This document shows, piece by piece, positions 8,314 to 16,347 of a DNA stretch of 64,000 bases. The position numbers were made by a program, and so were the translations under genes. How positions within the stretch are numbered: the stretch's first letter is position 1; each line of letters begins with the position of its first letter. The stretch comes from Clostridiales bacterium SIT11 (GTDB taxonomy: Bacteria; Bacillota; Clostridia; Tissierellales; Peptoniphilaceae): the NCBI GenBank assembly GCA_001299455.1, contig CYUK01000003.1, positions 558,001 through 622,000 on the forward strand, read 5' to 3'. The notes beneath the pieces are model-generated. The model saw nothing but the letters and a program-made list of their open reading frames with translations, was not told where the DNA came from and ran no database searches.

Positions 8314-8660
8314 TGGTGGAGACGGCGAGAGTCGAACTCGCATCCGAGAAGTCTTTCACAAGAATTTCTCCAAGCTCAGTCTACTCTTTTTATGTCGTCT
8401 TCCCTGGGATATAGACTTCCAAGGGACGACCAAGTCCAATAGTTACCCCCTCCCTTATTGGACGTCAGGGAGCTTTGTTTCCCACTGAATTGGACGGAAG
8501 CTTAGGCTGTGGGGGACCCAAGGTCCGCAGCTACGTTATTTACGCAGCTAGTGCGAAATTATTTTCGTCTTTTATTGTTTGTGACCCGTTTACCGCCGTA
8601 GGGCCGATGGCGGCTTGCTTATCTTGCTGCCAAATCCCCGTCGAAACCAGTTTCGTCCCC
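8314..8660 (-). ncRNA. ssrA: tmRNA (SsrA)
   Basis: The 5' end GGGGACG pairs with CGTCTCC before the encoded ACCA, forming the tRNA-like acceptor. The T-arm GCGAGTTCGACTCTCGC is near the 3' end, and the 5' side shows GGTTTCGACGGGG, the conserved tmRNA start. The tag frame reads DENNFALAA followed by TAA at 8540-8569; upstream in-frame codons suggest ..TIKDENNFALAA but I cannot fix the resume codon by eye. It rescues stalled ribosomes and tags the products for proteolysis. The 3' end abuts the integrase remnant. Confidence 0.95.
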
Positions 8661-8673
8661 AGGGAGAACCTTT

Positions 8674-8702
8674 ATTATACAGGATTTTTACAAAAATTTC
8701 AA
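8674..8702 (-). promoter_or_regulatory. tmRNA promoter
   Basis: TTGAAA (8697-8702) and TATAAT (8674-8679) on the minus strand, spacer 17. Shares its -35 and proximal spacer sequence with the tRNA-Pro promoter. Confidence 0.85.
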
Positions 8703-8708
8703 GATTCC

Positions 8709-9305
8709 CTAACGGGCATACTTTTTGAGGGGAAAAATCTTCTTTCCTTCCCTATAAAGGAGGGCCCCAATAAAGCCGCCTAGGAGGTTTAGGATGACAT
8801 CGTCAATGTCTACACTCCGGTTGACAAAGAGCTGGGCCGATTCAATAAAAACCGTCGTCAAAAAGAGGGTGGCGAAAAGGGCTCTAGAGGACTGGTATTT
8901 TTTAAAGAGGAGCTTCAATAAAAAGCCATAGGGAATAAAGAGAATGATATTTCCCCAAAGGTTTAAAAAGGAGGCCAGTCCCCTGGAGTACTTGTGGTAG
9001 TTTAGGATTGTAGTAAAGGGCTTTAGGCTAATCCCCTGGCCTGTTTTCAACCTGGTCAGGGCAGAGTAAACCAGGCCACTTTGGCTGGCTCCTGTGACCA
9101 GGCCCTGGTTTTCCAGGCTGGTTCCTGGAGTCAAAAGGCTCACTAGGGCACAGGCCAGGTAGCCGGCAAAAAAGTAGAGGACCAGTTCTCTTTTATAGAA
9201 GCTTTTTTTCTTTAAGCCCTTAAAATACTGGGTCCGGATATAGGCAAAGGCCAGGAAGGCCAGGATGAAGCTGGGCAGGAGACGGAGAAAAAAGAAGCGG
9301 ATCAT
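8709..9305 (-). CDS. VanZ-family membrane protein
   Basis: A 198-residue protein with about five membrane segments. It shows the VanZ-type pattern NIILFIPYGFLLKLLF in the middle and ESAQLF...VDIDDVILNLLGGFIG near the C-terminus (PF04892). VanZ relatives lower teicoplanin binding in vancomycin operons; chromosomal members are of unknown physiological role. The start codon overlaps the stop of the upstream HAD gene by four bases (ATGA), so the two are translationally coupled. Its 3' end reaches to just before the tmRNA promoter and I see no separate terminator. Confidence 0.85.
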   Translation of the reverse strand: MIRFFFLRLLPSFILAFLAFAYIRTQYFKGLKKKSFYKRELVLYFFAGYLACALVSLLTPGTSLENQGLVTGASQSGLVYSALTRLKTGQGISLKPFTTILNYHKYSRGLASFLNLWGNIILFIPYGFLLKLLFKKYQSSRALFATLFLTTVFIESAQLFVNRSVDIDDVILNLLGGFIGALLYREGKKIFPLKKYAR

Positions 9306-9952
9306 TTTTCTAGGTAATCAAAAACCTGGGTCAGGTTGTCAATGGCCGGAAAGTCTTTATAGAGGCCATCTTCCCAGAGTTCTTTACTTTCTTCATCATA
9401 GACGGCAAGGCAGTGGATGCCGGCTTCCCGTCCTGCCCTCAAGGCGTAGATGGCATCATCTAAGAGAAGGAGGTTTTCTTCCTGAACTCCATGGTCTCTG
9501 GCCAGTTTATGGTAAAAATTCGGGTCACTTTTGGGAAGGCCCACCTGGTCACAAGTATTGACAAAGTCAAAATACTGGTCCATCCCCTTCCCCTTAAGGA
9601 CTTCCTCTACAATTTCATAGTTGGATGCTGTGGCTAAAGATATCTTGTAGCCTCTTTTTTTCACTTCTTCCAGGGTTTCCATGGCCCCCTCATGGGCCTT
9701 GACTTCTGTCAAATATTTTTCCACCACCAAGTCTGTAAAGGCGGCCCGCATATTTTCATAGGAGTCTTCAATCCCCAATTCTTCCCTTAAAACATGGAGA
9801 CCTTGGTCCATGCCACAGGTGGTGAGCCTTTGCTCCAAGTCCCTGTTGAGTTTCGCTCCCTTGGACTCCACATAGGTCCTGGTAATGGTCTTCCACATGC
9901 CCATGGAGTCCAAAAGGGTTCCGTCTAAGTCAAATGCGATTGCTTCAATCAT
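9302..9952 (-). CDS. HAD-superfamily hydrolase (phosphoglycolate phosphatase / beta-phosphoglucomutase type)
   Basis: A 216-residue protein. Motif I is AFDLDGTLLDS with the nucleophile and acid/base Asp near residues 8 and 10; motif II SLATAS, the Lys region (GLPKSDP) and motif IV LLLLDDA follow in order. The helical cap between motifs I and II marks it as HAD subfamily IA. These enzymes remove phosphate from small metabolites; the substrate is not predictable. The start at MIEAIAF is chosen because AAAGGA lies seven bases upstream; an ATG seven codons earlier lacks such a site. Coupled to the VanZ gene downstream. Confidence 0.85.
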   Translation of the reverse strand: MIEAIAFDLDGTLLDSMGMWKTITRTYVESKGAKLNRDLEQRLTTCGMDQGLHVLREELGIEDSYENMRAAFTDLVVEKYLTEVKAHEGAMETLEEVKKRGYKISLATASNYEIVEEVLKGKGMDQYFDFVNTCDQVGLPKSDPNFYHKLARDHGVQEENLLLLDDAIYALRAGREAGIHCLAVYDEESKELWEDGLYKDFPAIDNLTQVFDYLEK

Positions 9953-10005
9953 ACAAATCCTTTCCTTCAGCATCCTGTCATTGTCTTTAACAAATAACTT
10001 TTCTT

Positions 10006-11361
10006 CTAGTTCTTAAAGGCCGTGATGGGAGAGGGAATAAAACCTCCCCGGTCTACCATTTTTTGGCAAGATCCGTCTTGAATGGGTAAAATCGGGGCAT
10101 AGCCTAGGAGACCACCAAAGTTGACGATGTCTCCTGCCTTTTTTCCGGGAACGGGAATGACCCGGACGGCTGTGGTCTTATGGTTAATCATTCCAATGGC
10201 TGCTTCATCGGCTATCATGCCAGAAATCGTGGCTGCTGTGGTGTCTCCTGGAATGGCAATCATATCCAGGCCTACAGAGCAAACAGAGGTCATGGCTTCC
10301 AGCTTGTCAAAGGTCAGGCGACCTCCTTCTGCAGCGGCAATCATCCCCTCGTCTTCTGATACGGGAATAAAGGCTCCGGAAAGTCCCCCTACATGGGAGG
10401 AAGCCATAATCCCTCCCTTTTTCACGGCGTCATTTAACATGGCCAAGGCCGCTGTCGTTCCATGAAAGCCCACGGAATCCAGGCCAATTTCTTCTAAAAT
10501 CCGGGCGACAGAGTCCCCAATAGCCGGCGTTGGAGCCAGGGACAAGTCAATGGAGGCAAAGGGAACTTGTAGGCGGTCGGCCACTTCCCGGGCCACCAAT
10601 TCTCCCATCCGGGTCATCTTAAAGGCGGTCTTTTTAATTTGCTCGCTGACCTTTTGGAAGGATTCCCCTCGAACCTTTTCCAGGGCAGACTTCACGACGC
10701 CTGGACCACTGACGCCTACATGAATACAGGCATCTCCTAGAGAGGGGCCATGGAAGGCTCCAGCCATAAAGGGATTGTCGTCTACGCCATTGCAAAAGAC
10801 CACCAGTTTTGCACAACCTAGGGCGTCCTGGTCCTTGGTCAGGTCGGCGGTTTTTTTAATGACCTTCCCCATTTTGGCCACAGCGTCCATATTAATCCCT
10901 GTTTTGGAAGAAGCCAGATTAATGGAGGAGCAGACCCGGTCTGTTTGGGCCAGGGCCTGGGGAATGGAGTCAATTAAAATCCTGTCTGCCTGGGTCATAG
11001 AACTTTGAACCAGGGCCGAAAAACCCCCAACAAAGTCCACTCCTGTTTCCTTGGCCACCTTGTCCAGGACCAGGGCATAGGAACTGTAGTCTTCCAAGGA
11101 GCTGGCTCCAGCCACAAAGGCCATGGGGGTCACGCTGAGCCGTTTATTGATAATGGCTGTCCCATACTTTAGGCTCACTTCCTCAGCCTCATGGACCAGG
11201 TGCTCACTATAAGCCATCATCTTATCGTAAATCTTTTGCTGGGCTTTTTTTGGATTTTCATCTCCACAATCAAAGAGGGAAATCCCCATGGTCACGGTGC
11301 GTATGTCTAATTTTTCTTCATCCAACATCCGGATGGTTTCTAAAATATTTGACCGGTTCAT
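10006..11361 (-). CDS. PFL family protein (UPF0210, DUF711)
   Basis: A 451-residue protein covering the full family length, with characteristic stretches [13 protein letters not shown] near the start, [24 protein letters not shown] and the Gly/Ala-rich C-terminal half ending ITAFKN. The family is widespread in anaerobic Firmicutes and archaea and is related in fold to pyruvate formate-lyase, but lacks its glycyl-radical loop here and has no confirmed reaction. It lies nine bases after the ACT-domain gene, an arrangement conserved in many genomes, so the two probably act together, perhaps with amino-acid sensing by the ACT protein. Confidence 0.9.
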   Translation of the reverse strand: MNRSNILETIRMLDEEKLDIRTVTMGISLFDCGDENPKKAQQKIYDKMMAYSEHLVHEAEEVSLKYGTAIINKRLSVTPMAFVAGASSLEDYSSYALVLDKVAKETGVDFVGGFSALVQSSMTQADRILIDSIPQALAQTDRVCSSINLASSKTGINMDAVAKMGKVIKKTADLTKDQDALGCAKLVVFCNGVDDNPFMAGAFHGPSLGDACIHVGVSGPGVVKSALEKVRGESFQKVSEQIKKTAFKMTRMGELVAREVADRLQVPFASIDLSLAPTPAIGDSVARILEEIGLDSVGFHGTTAALAMLNDAVKKGGIMASSHVGGLSGAFIPVSEDEGMIAAAEGGRLTFDKLEAMTSVCSVGLDMIAIPGDTTAATISGMIADEAAIGMINHKTTAVRVIPVPGKKAGDIVNFGGLLGYAPILPIQDGSCQKMVDRGGFIPSPITAFKN

Positions 11362-11369
11362 AGGCCCTC

Positions 11370-11639
11370 CTAAATTTGGTGCATGGCATCGAAGAGGTCT
11401 TCGTGTTGGACATGGATGACCATATCCATTTTTTTACCCAAGTCTTCGAAGCCCTTAACTACTTCGTCAAAGTCCACAGGACAGGCACTTAAGTCTACCA
11501 GCATAATCATGGTAAAATAGCCTTCCATGAGGGTTTGGTTAATATCTACAATGTTTAACTTGTACTTGACCAAGAGTCCCGTCGCTTCGTGGACGATACC
11601 AATCCGGTCCTTGCCAATAACGGATATGACAGCTTTCAT
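11370..11639 (-). CDS. ACT domain-containing protein (UPF0237)
   Basis: An 89-residue single ACT domain: [20 protein letters not shown], where the Gly after KDRIG begins the ligand-binding turn, then [22 protein letters not shown]. Such proteins bind amino acids or act as regulatory subunits. ATG at 11639 is chosen because GGAGG lies eight bases upstream; the longer in-frame reading would run through the rpsI terminator. It forms a two-gene unit with the PFL protein and sits behind rpsI, separated by that terminator. Confidence 0.9.
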   Translation of the reverse strand: MKAVISVIGKDRIGIVHEATGLLVKYKLNIVDINQTLMEGYFTMIMLVDLSACPVDFDEVVKGFEDLGKKMDMVIHVQHEDLFDAMHQI

Positions 11640-11667
11640 TCTTTTCCCTCCTAAATTTTTATGTAAG

Positions 11668-11694
11668 AAAAAAGCTTCGGGGCTTCCGAAGCTT
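11668..11694 (-). terminator. Terminator after rpsI
   Basis: AAGCTTCGG and CCGAAGCTT form a stem with a short loop followed by six T on the minus strand, just after the rpsI stop codon. Confidence 0.9.
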
Positions 11695-11700
11695 TGCATT

Positions 11701-12090
11701 TTACCGTTTTGAGAATTGTGGTGATTTTCTTGCTTTTTTAAGACCGTATTTCTTCCGTTCCTTCATTCTTGGGTCACGAGTTAAGAAACCGGCTTTTTTA
11801 AGGTCTGGACGAAGTTCTCCATCCATTTCAATTAAAGCACGAGAAAGTCCTTGGCGAATTGCTCCAGCTTGTCCTGTTTGTCCTCCACCTGTAACTTTGA
11901 TGATGACATCTAGGTTGCCCTCTAAATCTGTAAGTTCTAGGGGTGCTTTTGCTACCATTCGTAGGGTTTCAAAATCAAAATATTCTTCAATCGTCTTGTT
12001 ATTAACTAAAAACTTACCAGACCCTTGCATAATCCGCACTTGGGCTACGGAAGTTTTACGACGTCCTGTTCCTCTATATTGTTCTGCCAT
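11701..12090 (-). CDS. rpsI: 30S ribosomal protein S9
   Basis: A 129-residue protein that is clearly S9: [16 protein letters not shown] at the start, the [19 protein letters not shown] core, and the basic tail ending [11 protein letters not shown], which reaches into the ribosomal P site. It follows rplM by 14 bases with a GGAGG-type site, the usual rplM-rpsI operon. A strong terminator follows. Confidence 0.98.
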   Translation of the reverse strand: MAEQYRGTGRRKTSVAQVRIMQGSGKFLVNNKTIEEYFDFETLRMVAKAPLELTDLEGNLDVIIKVTGGGQTGQAGAIRQGLSRALIEMDGELRPDLKKAGFLTRDPRMKERKKYGLKKARKSPQFSKR

Positions 12091-12104
12091 GAATAGGTCC
12101 CTCC

Positions 12105-12533
12105 TTAAATTTCGTAAGTTTCAGGCATTTGCGCAGCATGAGGATGCTCGCTTCCTGCGTATACTTTCAGCTTACGGAACATCTTCCGACCAAGGCTATT
12201 TTTAGGCATCATCCCTTTAACAGCGTACTCCACAATACGTTCTGGATGCTTTTCTAAAATTTCCTTGTAGGCGACTTCACGGCGTCCTCCTGGGTAACCA
12301 GTGTGATAAACGTGACGTTTTTGATCCCACTTCTTACCTGTTAAGCGGACTTTATCTGCATTAATAACAATTACATAGTCCCCAGTGTCTACATTGGGAG
12401 TGTAAATTGCTTTTTTCTTTCCACGTAAAATGCTTGCGACTTCAGAAGCGAGACGGCCAAGTACTTTATCACTTGCATCAATCACATACCATTTCCGTTC
12501 AATTTCTTGTTCTTTTGCCAAATAGCTTTTCAT
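12105..12533 (-). CDS. rplM: 50S ribosomal protein L13
   Basis: A 142-residue protein with the L13 signatures [33 protein letters not shown], and [21 protein letters not shown] near the C-terminus. It assembles early into the large subunit. The ATG at 12533 has AAGGAGG five bases upstream; a TTG five codons earlier overlaps that site and is not used. It is first in the rplM-rpsI operon, driven by the promoter at 12593-12621. I see no protein-binding leader structure resembling known L13 autoregulatory motifs by eye. Confidence 0.98.
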   Translation of the reverse strand: MKSYLAKEQEIERKWYVIDASDKVLGRLASEVASILRGKKKAIYTPNVDTGDYVIVINADKVRLTGKKWDQKRHVYHTGYPGGRREVAYKEILEKHPERIVEYAVKGMMPKNSLGRKMFRKLKVYAGSEHPHAAQMPETYEI

Positions 12534-12592
12534 GTAGGCCTCCTTCAATTTAGTGTTATAAATATTTCCGGGGCTTTAAAACACTAACCAGT

Positions 12593-12621
12593 ATTTTACC
12601 GAAAAACTCGCCATTTGTCAA
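12593..12621 (-). promoter_or_regulatory. rplM-rpsI promoter
   Basis: Consensus TTGACA (12616-12621) and TAAAAT (12593-12598) on the minus strand with 17 bases between. The -35 overlaps the short repeat TTGTC...GACAA on the side of the divergent gene. Confidence 0.85.
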
Positions 12622-12697
12622 TACTTCCGACAAATTTTTAAATTCTGATTAAATCTTTTCCCCTTTGGATATAAAGAGAGTAAGAAAGGAGGCTCCT

Positions 12698-13570
12698 ATG
12701 AATTTTTCTTACCAGAATTTTCAGCCAGAATGCCCCAGCGGTCCCATCCAAGACTACAGTCTCTTCCACAAGGACCGGCCCATCATCTTAAGTAAAGAAA
12801 TGACCAAGGCCATTGAGTACTTACTTTGGTATGTCCCCAACATCAACAGTCTCCAGTCCAAGACCAACCCCTATATTGAAAAGGAAATTTTTGATGATTA
12901 TATCTTCAAGCAATTTATGGAGATTATGGACATCCAAGACAAGGATATTTATATTGGTGAAAAAATTCCCCAGGAAATGGTCCAGTTTTTCCGGGGAAAA
13001 ATTAACACCAGCTGCCAAAAAATCCTCCTGACCCAGGGGGAAAAGGAGACAAAAACCGGGGCCATGCTCCGGCATATCCGCAATGCCATTGCCCACGGCA
13101 TCTTTAATGTGGTAGACGATTTTTTAATTTGCTTTGACTTTTCCTCTATGGATGCCGCCAATAAAAACAACTCCTGTACGGCTATTGTGAAAATCCGACC
13201 CCAGGGACTTTTAAATGCTCTGGAACAAATGGAAAAAGAGTATGCCCATGCCCAGATGGCCGCTATTGGCTTTAAAAAGGCCGGCTATAAGATTCACTTC
13301 CAAAAGAAACCTTCTTTTGACTTTACCGCCAGCAAGGACAACCGGACCTATTCTGTGGAATTAAAGACTCTTCCAGATGGGGTCACCTTGACCAAAAAGG
13401 CCCGGGACCGGATTATCACCCGGCTCAAGGATGAAGACCATAAGATTTTATTGACCTCTAAAGATAATTTAACCGACGAAGACATAAAAATTTTGAAAAA
13501 AGAACGAATCCACATCCTTTCTCCCCAAATTATTGAAGATCTCTTTTCCGGCCGGGATGTCTTGGCCTAG
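12698..13570 (+). CDS. HEPN-like / PD-(D/E)xK-like two-domain protein, function unknown
   Basis: A 290-residue protein that I cannot assign to a named family. Residues 124-134 read LRHIRNAIAHG, which holds the R-x4-H signature (Arg128, His133) of HEPN ribonuclease domains, inside a predicted helical N-terminal part. The C-terminal third has Asp208 followed by SVELKT with Glu221 and Lys223, the layout of PD-(D/E)xK nuclease folds, then a basic region and a beta/alpha pattern ending ILSPQIIEDLF. Two nuclease-type motifs in one chain suggest an RNA/DNA-targeting defence or stress protein, but this is inference. It stands alone between rplM-rpsI and a hydrogenase gene, with AAAGGAGG five bases before its ATG and a terminator after. 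HEPN-like folds without catalysis remain an alternative. Confidence 0.6.
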   Translation: MNFSYQNFQPECPSGPIQDYSLFHKDRPIILSKEMTKAIEYLLWYVPNINSLQSKTNPYIEKEIFDDYIFKQFMEIMDIQDKDIYIGEKIPQEMVQFFRGKINTSCQKILLTQGEKETKTGAMLRHIRNAIAHGIFNVVDDFLICFDFSSMDAANKNNSCTAIVKIRPQGLLNALEQMEKEYAHAQMAAIGFKKAGYKIHFQKKPSFDFTASKDNRTYSVELKTLPDGVTLTKKARDRIITRLKDEDHKILLTSKDNLTDEDIKILKKERIHILSPQIIEDLFSGRDVLA

Positions 13571-13591
13571 GTTTTCTCCCTTATCTCATAT

Positions 13592-13621
13592 AAAAAGCAC
13601 CCAGAACAGGGTGCTTTTTTC
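13592..13621. terminator. Bidirectional terminator between convergent genes
   Basis: AAAAAGCACCC and GGGTGCTTTTTT form a perfect stem with a six-base loop, A-run on the left and T-run on the right. Serves the HEPN-like gene and the hydrogenase gene. Confidence 0.92.
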
Positions 13622-13622
13622 T

Positions 13623-15143
13623 TTATTTTAAGTGGTTTGGAATTTCTTTTAAATCGGCAGGAATGTGCTCATTTTCAAAGGGACTCTTGTATTGAGATTC
13701 CTTCATATATTGTGTCAAGGACCGTTTGACCTTGTTCATAGAGGCAATAGTCCCCATGCCGGCTACACAGCCTCCTGGACAGGCCATCCCTTCTAGGAGG
13801 TAGCCATTCTTTTGGCCAGCCTTGGCCAGTTTCATCATCTTAATACATTCGCTCAGGGAATTGGCTCCTTCCACCTTGATTTCACGGCTTGGGTCAATTT
13901 CCTTGGCTGCCTTGGCTACAGCATCGGCCACACCACCAGCAACAGCATAGCCCCTGGCTGTGGAAGAGGCATCTTCCATTTCTTCTGTGACTTCAATATC
14001 TTCCGGTTCAATATGTCTAGAGGTCATCATGCCTCGTAATTCTTCAAATGTGATGACAAAGTCTACATATCCCTTGACCTTGGTGTCAATGGCTTCCAGC
14101 TTCTTTGACGTACAGGGTCCAATAAAGCAGACGTGGGCATCTGGATCCTTTTCCTTAATGTACTCTGCTGTATACTTCATGGGAGATCCGGAGTCGGATA
14201 CTTGGTCAAAGTATTCTGGGAAGTTGTATTCAATCATTAAGGACCAGGAATAGCAGCAGGAAGTCCCCATAAAGGGAATTTCATTTGGCACTTTTTCTAA
14301 GTATTCCTTGGCTTCATGGAGGGTGGTCATATCCGCTCCTAGGCCGACTTCAATCACATCTTCAAAGCCTAATTGCTTAATGGCTTCGGCAATTTGTACA
14401 GGGCTTGCCTTGGGACCAAACTGTCCAATAAAGCTAGGGGCCACAATGGCATAAATTTTTTCCTTGCTTACAAGGGCCTTGACCAATTGATAGATTTGGG
14501 TCTTATCAGAAATGGCTCCAAAAGGACATTGGGTAATACAGCGTCCACAGGCAACACACTTGTCGTGGTTAATGACTGCCCGGCCTACTTCATCATTTTC
14601 AATGGCCTTGACACCACAAACAGATGAACAGGGACGGTCGTATTGGACAATTGCATGGTAGGGACAAGTTTGTTGGCAGCGTCCACACCGGATACACTTT
14701 TCTTCGTCAATGACAGCTGAATCCTTGCCCATAGTTACGGCCCCTACTGGGCAGACATTGGTACAGGGTCTGGCCATACACTTCCGGCAGTTGTTGGTGA
14801 CAAAAAAAGTTCTTTCTGGACAAGATTCACAGGCAAACTTAATGACATTAACCAAGGGTTCTTCATAGGCATTCTTGGCAATATTGACCTTGTCAAAGCC
14901 TTCTGTAACCTTGGTGTACTTTCCTACATCCCGGATATCCATCCCCATAGCCAAGCGTAGCATTTCTTCAGCAATGGCTCTTTCACGGAAAATATCTTCA
15001 CGCATAGTGGCAACTTCTCCCGGGAAAAGTCGGTAGGATGCTGTTTCTAATTCTTCTAAATCTGCATCTTCATAGGCAATACGAGCAACCTCAGCATACA
15101 CCTGACGGCGTAAGTTTAAGATGCTTTCATAACTCTCTTTCAT
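13623..15143 (-). CDS. [FeFe]-hydrogenase-like iron-sulfur protein
   Basis: A 506-residue protein. The N-terminal half has several ferredoxin-type cysteine sets (CRKCMARPCTNVCP, CIRCGRCQQTCP, CVACGRCITQCP) for [4Fe-4S] clusters. The C-terminal half holds the three H-cluster motifs: TSCCYSW (L1), GPCTSKK (L2) and EGMACPGGCVAG (L3), so the four Cys ligands of the H-cluster are present. The Pro usual after TSCC is Tyr. Length and motif variation suggest a monomeric group B type rather than the classical CpI type. It would couple ferredoxin oxidation to H2 release or sensing. AAAGGAGAGG before ATG 15143 sets the start. Monocistronic, with its own terminator. Confidence 0.85.
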   Translation of the reverse strand: MKESYESILNLRRQVYAEVARIAYEDADLEELETASYRLFPGEVATMREDIFRERAIAEEMLRLAMGMDIRDVGKYTKVTEGFDKVNIAKNAYEEPLVNVIKFACESCPERTFFVTNNCRKCMARPCTNVCPVGAVTMGKDSAVIDEEKCIRCGRCQQTCPYHAIVQYDRPCSSVCGVKAIENDEVGRAVINHDKCVACGRCITQCPFGAISDKTQIYQLVKALVSKEKIYAIVAPSFIGQFGPKASPVQIAEAIKQLGFEDVIEVGLGADMTTLHEAKEYLEKVPNEIPFMGTSCCYSWSLMIEYNFPEYFDQVSDSGSPMKYTAEYIKEKDPDAHVCFIGPCTSKKLEAIDTKVKGYVDFVITFEELRGMMTSRHIEPEDIEVTEEMEDASSTARGYAVAGGVADAVAKAAKEIDPSREIKVEGANSLSECIKMMKLAKAGQKNGYLLEGMACPGGCVAGMGTIASMNKVKRSLTQYMKESQYKSPFENEHIPADLKEIPNHLK

Positions 15144-15241
15144 GTAGTCCTCTCCTTTCAACTACGAAGGGCTTACCCATGGTAAATACGGATATTTTCA
15201 CCGCGCATCCATTGTGTTTAGCTTTTAACAAGACTTTGGGC

Positions 15242-15273
15242 AAAAAAATCCCTTCAGATTTCTCTTAAAGGGA
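15242..15273 (-). terminator. Probable terminator after queT
   Basis: On the minus strand TCCCTTT and AAGGGA pair across a 12-base loop, followed by seven T. It lies about 65 bases beyond the queT stop and before the hydrogenase gene. Confidence 0.65.
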
Positions 15274-15338
15274 CTTTACTCTCTTAACACGGATACCTTT
15301 ATTTTTACCCCTTCTCAATCATTATAACATGTTCCTCA

Positions 15339-15833
15339 TTATCGGGAAAGACGGAAAGTGAAAATATTATTGCGAATATAATTGTTTTCTTCTAAAGTCC
15401 GGTAGAGGGGGAGGCTCACCAGGCTACAAATAACCAGTTCTGATACAATCACAGAAAGTGTAGTCGGTAGGAAAGCGGCAAAACCTTCAATATAGGCTAC
15501 TTCTGCCCCGATAATAAAACCGAAAAGGGCCGGCATCATGGAAGCCAGGGTCCGGTTGTTTATTTTACTCATGGCATAAAGGGAGATGAAGGTGTGGAAG
15601 GTCCCTACTACAATGTCAATGACACCAAAGGGAGACCCCAGGTTGGCAAAAGCACAGCCTAAAACCACTCCCGGCAAATAGAGGGGATTATACCAAACCA
15701 GGAGGTTTAGGACTTCGGACACCCGAAATTGGATAATTCCGTAGCTCACACTGGCAAAGGCATAGGTCAGGGCCATGTAAATGGCGGCAATAATGGCGTT
15801 TTTTACAAGTAAGTCTGTTGTTTTGTTATTCAT
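15339..15833 (-). CDS. queT: QueT-family transporter (queuosine precursor uptake)
   Basis: A 164-residue integral membrane protein with about five helices: conserved FRVSEVLNLLVWYNP, LGCAFANLGSPFGVIDIVVGTFHT and FGFIIGAEVAYI stretches of the QueT (DUF988) family, the substrate-binding S component of an ECF transporter for a queuosine precursor. The ECF A/T components are not here and are likely elsewhere. AGAGGAG three bases before ATG 15833 decides the start; the start overlaps the upstream pgpA stop by eight bases. I looked for a preQ1 riboswitch just upstream, but that stretch is pgpA coding sequence. Confidence 0.88.
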   Translation of the reverse strand: MNNKTTDLLVKNAIIAAIYMALTYAFASVSYGIIQFRVSEVLNLLVWYNPLYLPGVVLGCAFANLGSPFGVIDIVVGTFHTFISLYAMSKINNRTLASMMPALFGFIIGAEVAYIEGFAAFLPTTLSVIVSELVICSLVSLPLYRTLEENNYIRNNIFTFRLSR

Positions 15834-16347
15834 GTTCTCCTCTTTCATTTTCCTTTTTATAGCCGATTTCATGGGCCAGCCTAGAGGCGGCGGCAGCTGC
15901 AAGAGCGGCCACTAGATCATCTGTAAAGGTGGTAACTTCCTTGCCCTTCCGGCTATCTAATTCCTTAATAATTCCAATTTTTTCCTTGTCCAGGTAGCCA
16001 AAGTTGGTGAGGCCAATGGATCCGTAAACATTGACAATGGACAAGGGAAGAATTTCATCAATCCCATAAAGGCCCTCATCCTTTTCAATAATACTTTGGA
16101 TGGGCTCGTCTAAAAGCCTTTCATTGGCTAACTTATCTAGGGCCAGGCCTGTTAGAACAGCGTGGATAATCTCCCGCTTTTTCAGAACCGCCCTTAAGTG
16201 GTCCATGCACTTTTCCATAGTCAGGTCTTCCTGGTAGTCTTTTTGAAGGAAGTAGACAATTTCTGCGATGTCTTTAAGTTCCACTCCCTTTTCATGGAGA
16301 CGCTGGATAGTGAGTTCATGGAGTTCGTTCATATCATATTTATACAT
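15826..16347 (-). CDS. Phosphatidylglycerophosphatase A-family protein
   Basis: A 173-residue soluble-looking protein of the YutG/PgpA type: ERLLDEPIQSIIEKDEGLYGIDE, LPLSIVNVYGSIGLTNFGYLD, and the Ala-rich TFTDDLVAALAAAAASRLAHE. In E. coli PgpA removes phosphate from phosphatidylglycerophosphate; Firmicute homologues are shorter and soluble, and their activity is less certain. It overlaps both neighbours (upstream membrane gene by eight bases, queT downstream by eight), so three genes form one unit. Confidence 0.85.
   Translation of the reverse strand: MYKYDMNELHELTIQRLHEKGVELKDIAEIVYFLQKDYQEDLTMEKCMDHLRAVLKKREIIHAVLTGLALDKLANERLLDEPIQSIIEKDEGLYGIDEILPLSIVNVYGSIGLTNFGYLDKEKIGIIKELDSRKGKEVTTFTDDLVAALAAAAASRLAHEIGYKKENERGEHE

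Noticed and set aside
8475-8783. A 102-codon frame on the plus strand over tmRNA
   Set aside because: It is antisense to tmRNA and its promoter.
15162-15338. Riboswitch upstream of the hydrogenase gene
   Set aside because: The hairpin there is best explained as the queT terminator; no known aptamer pattern was recognised.
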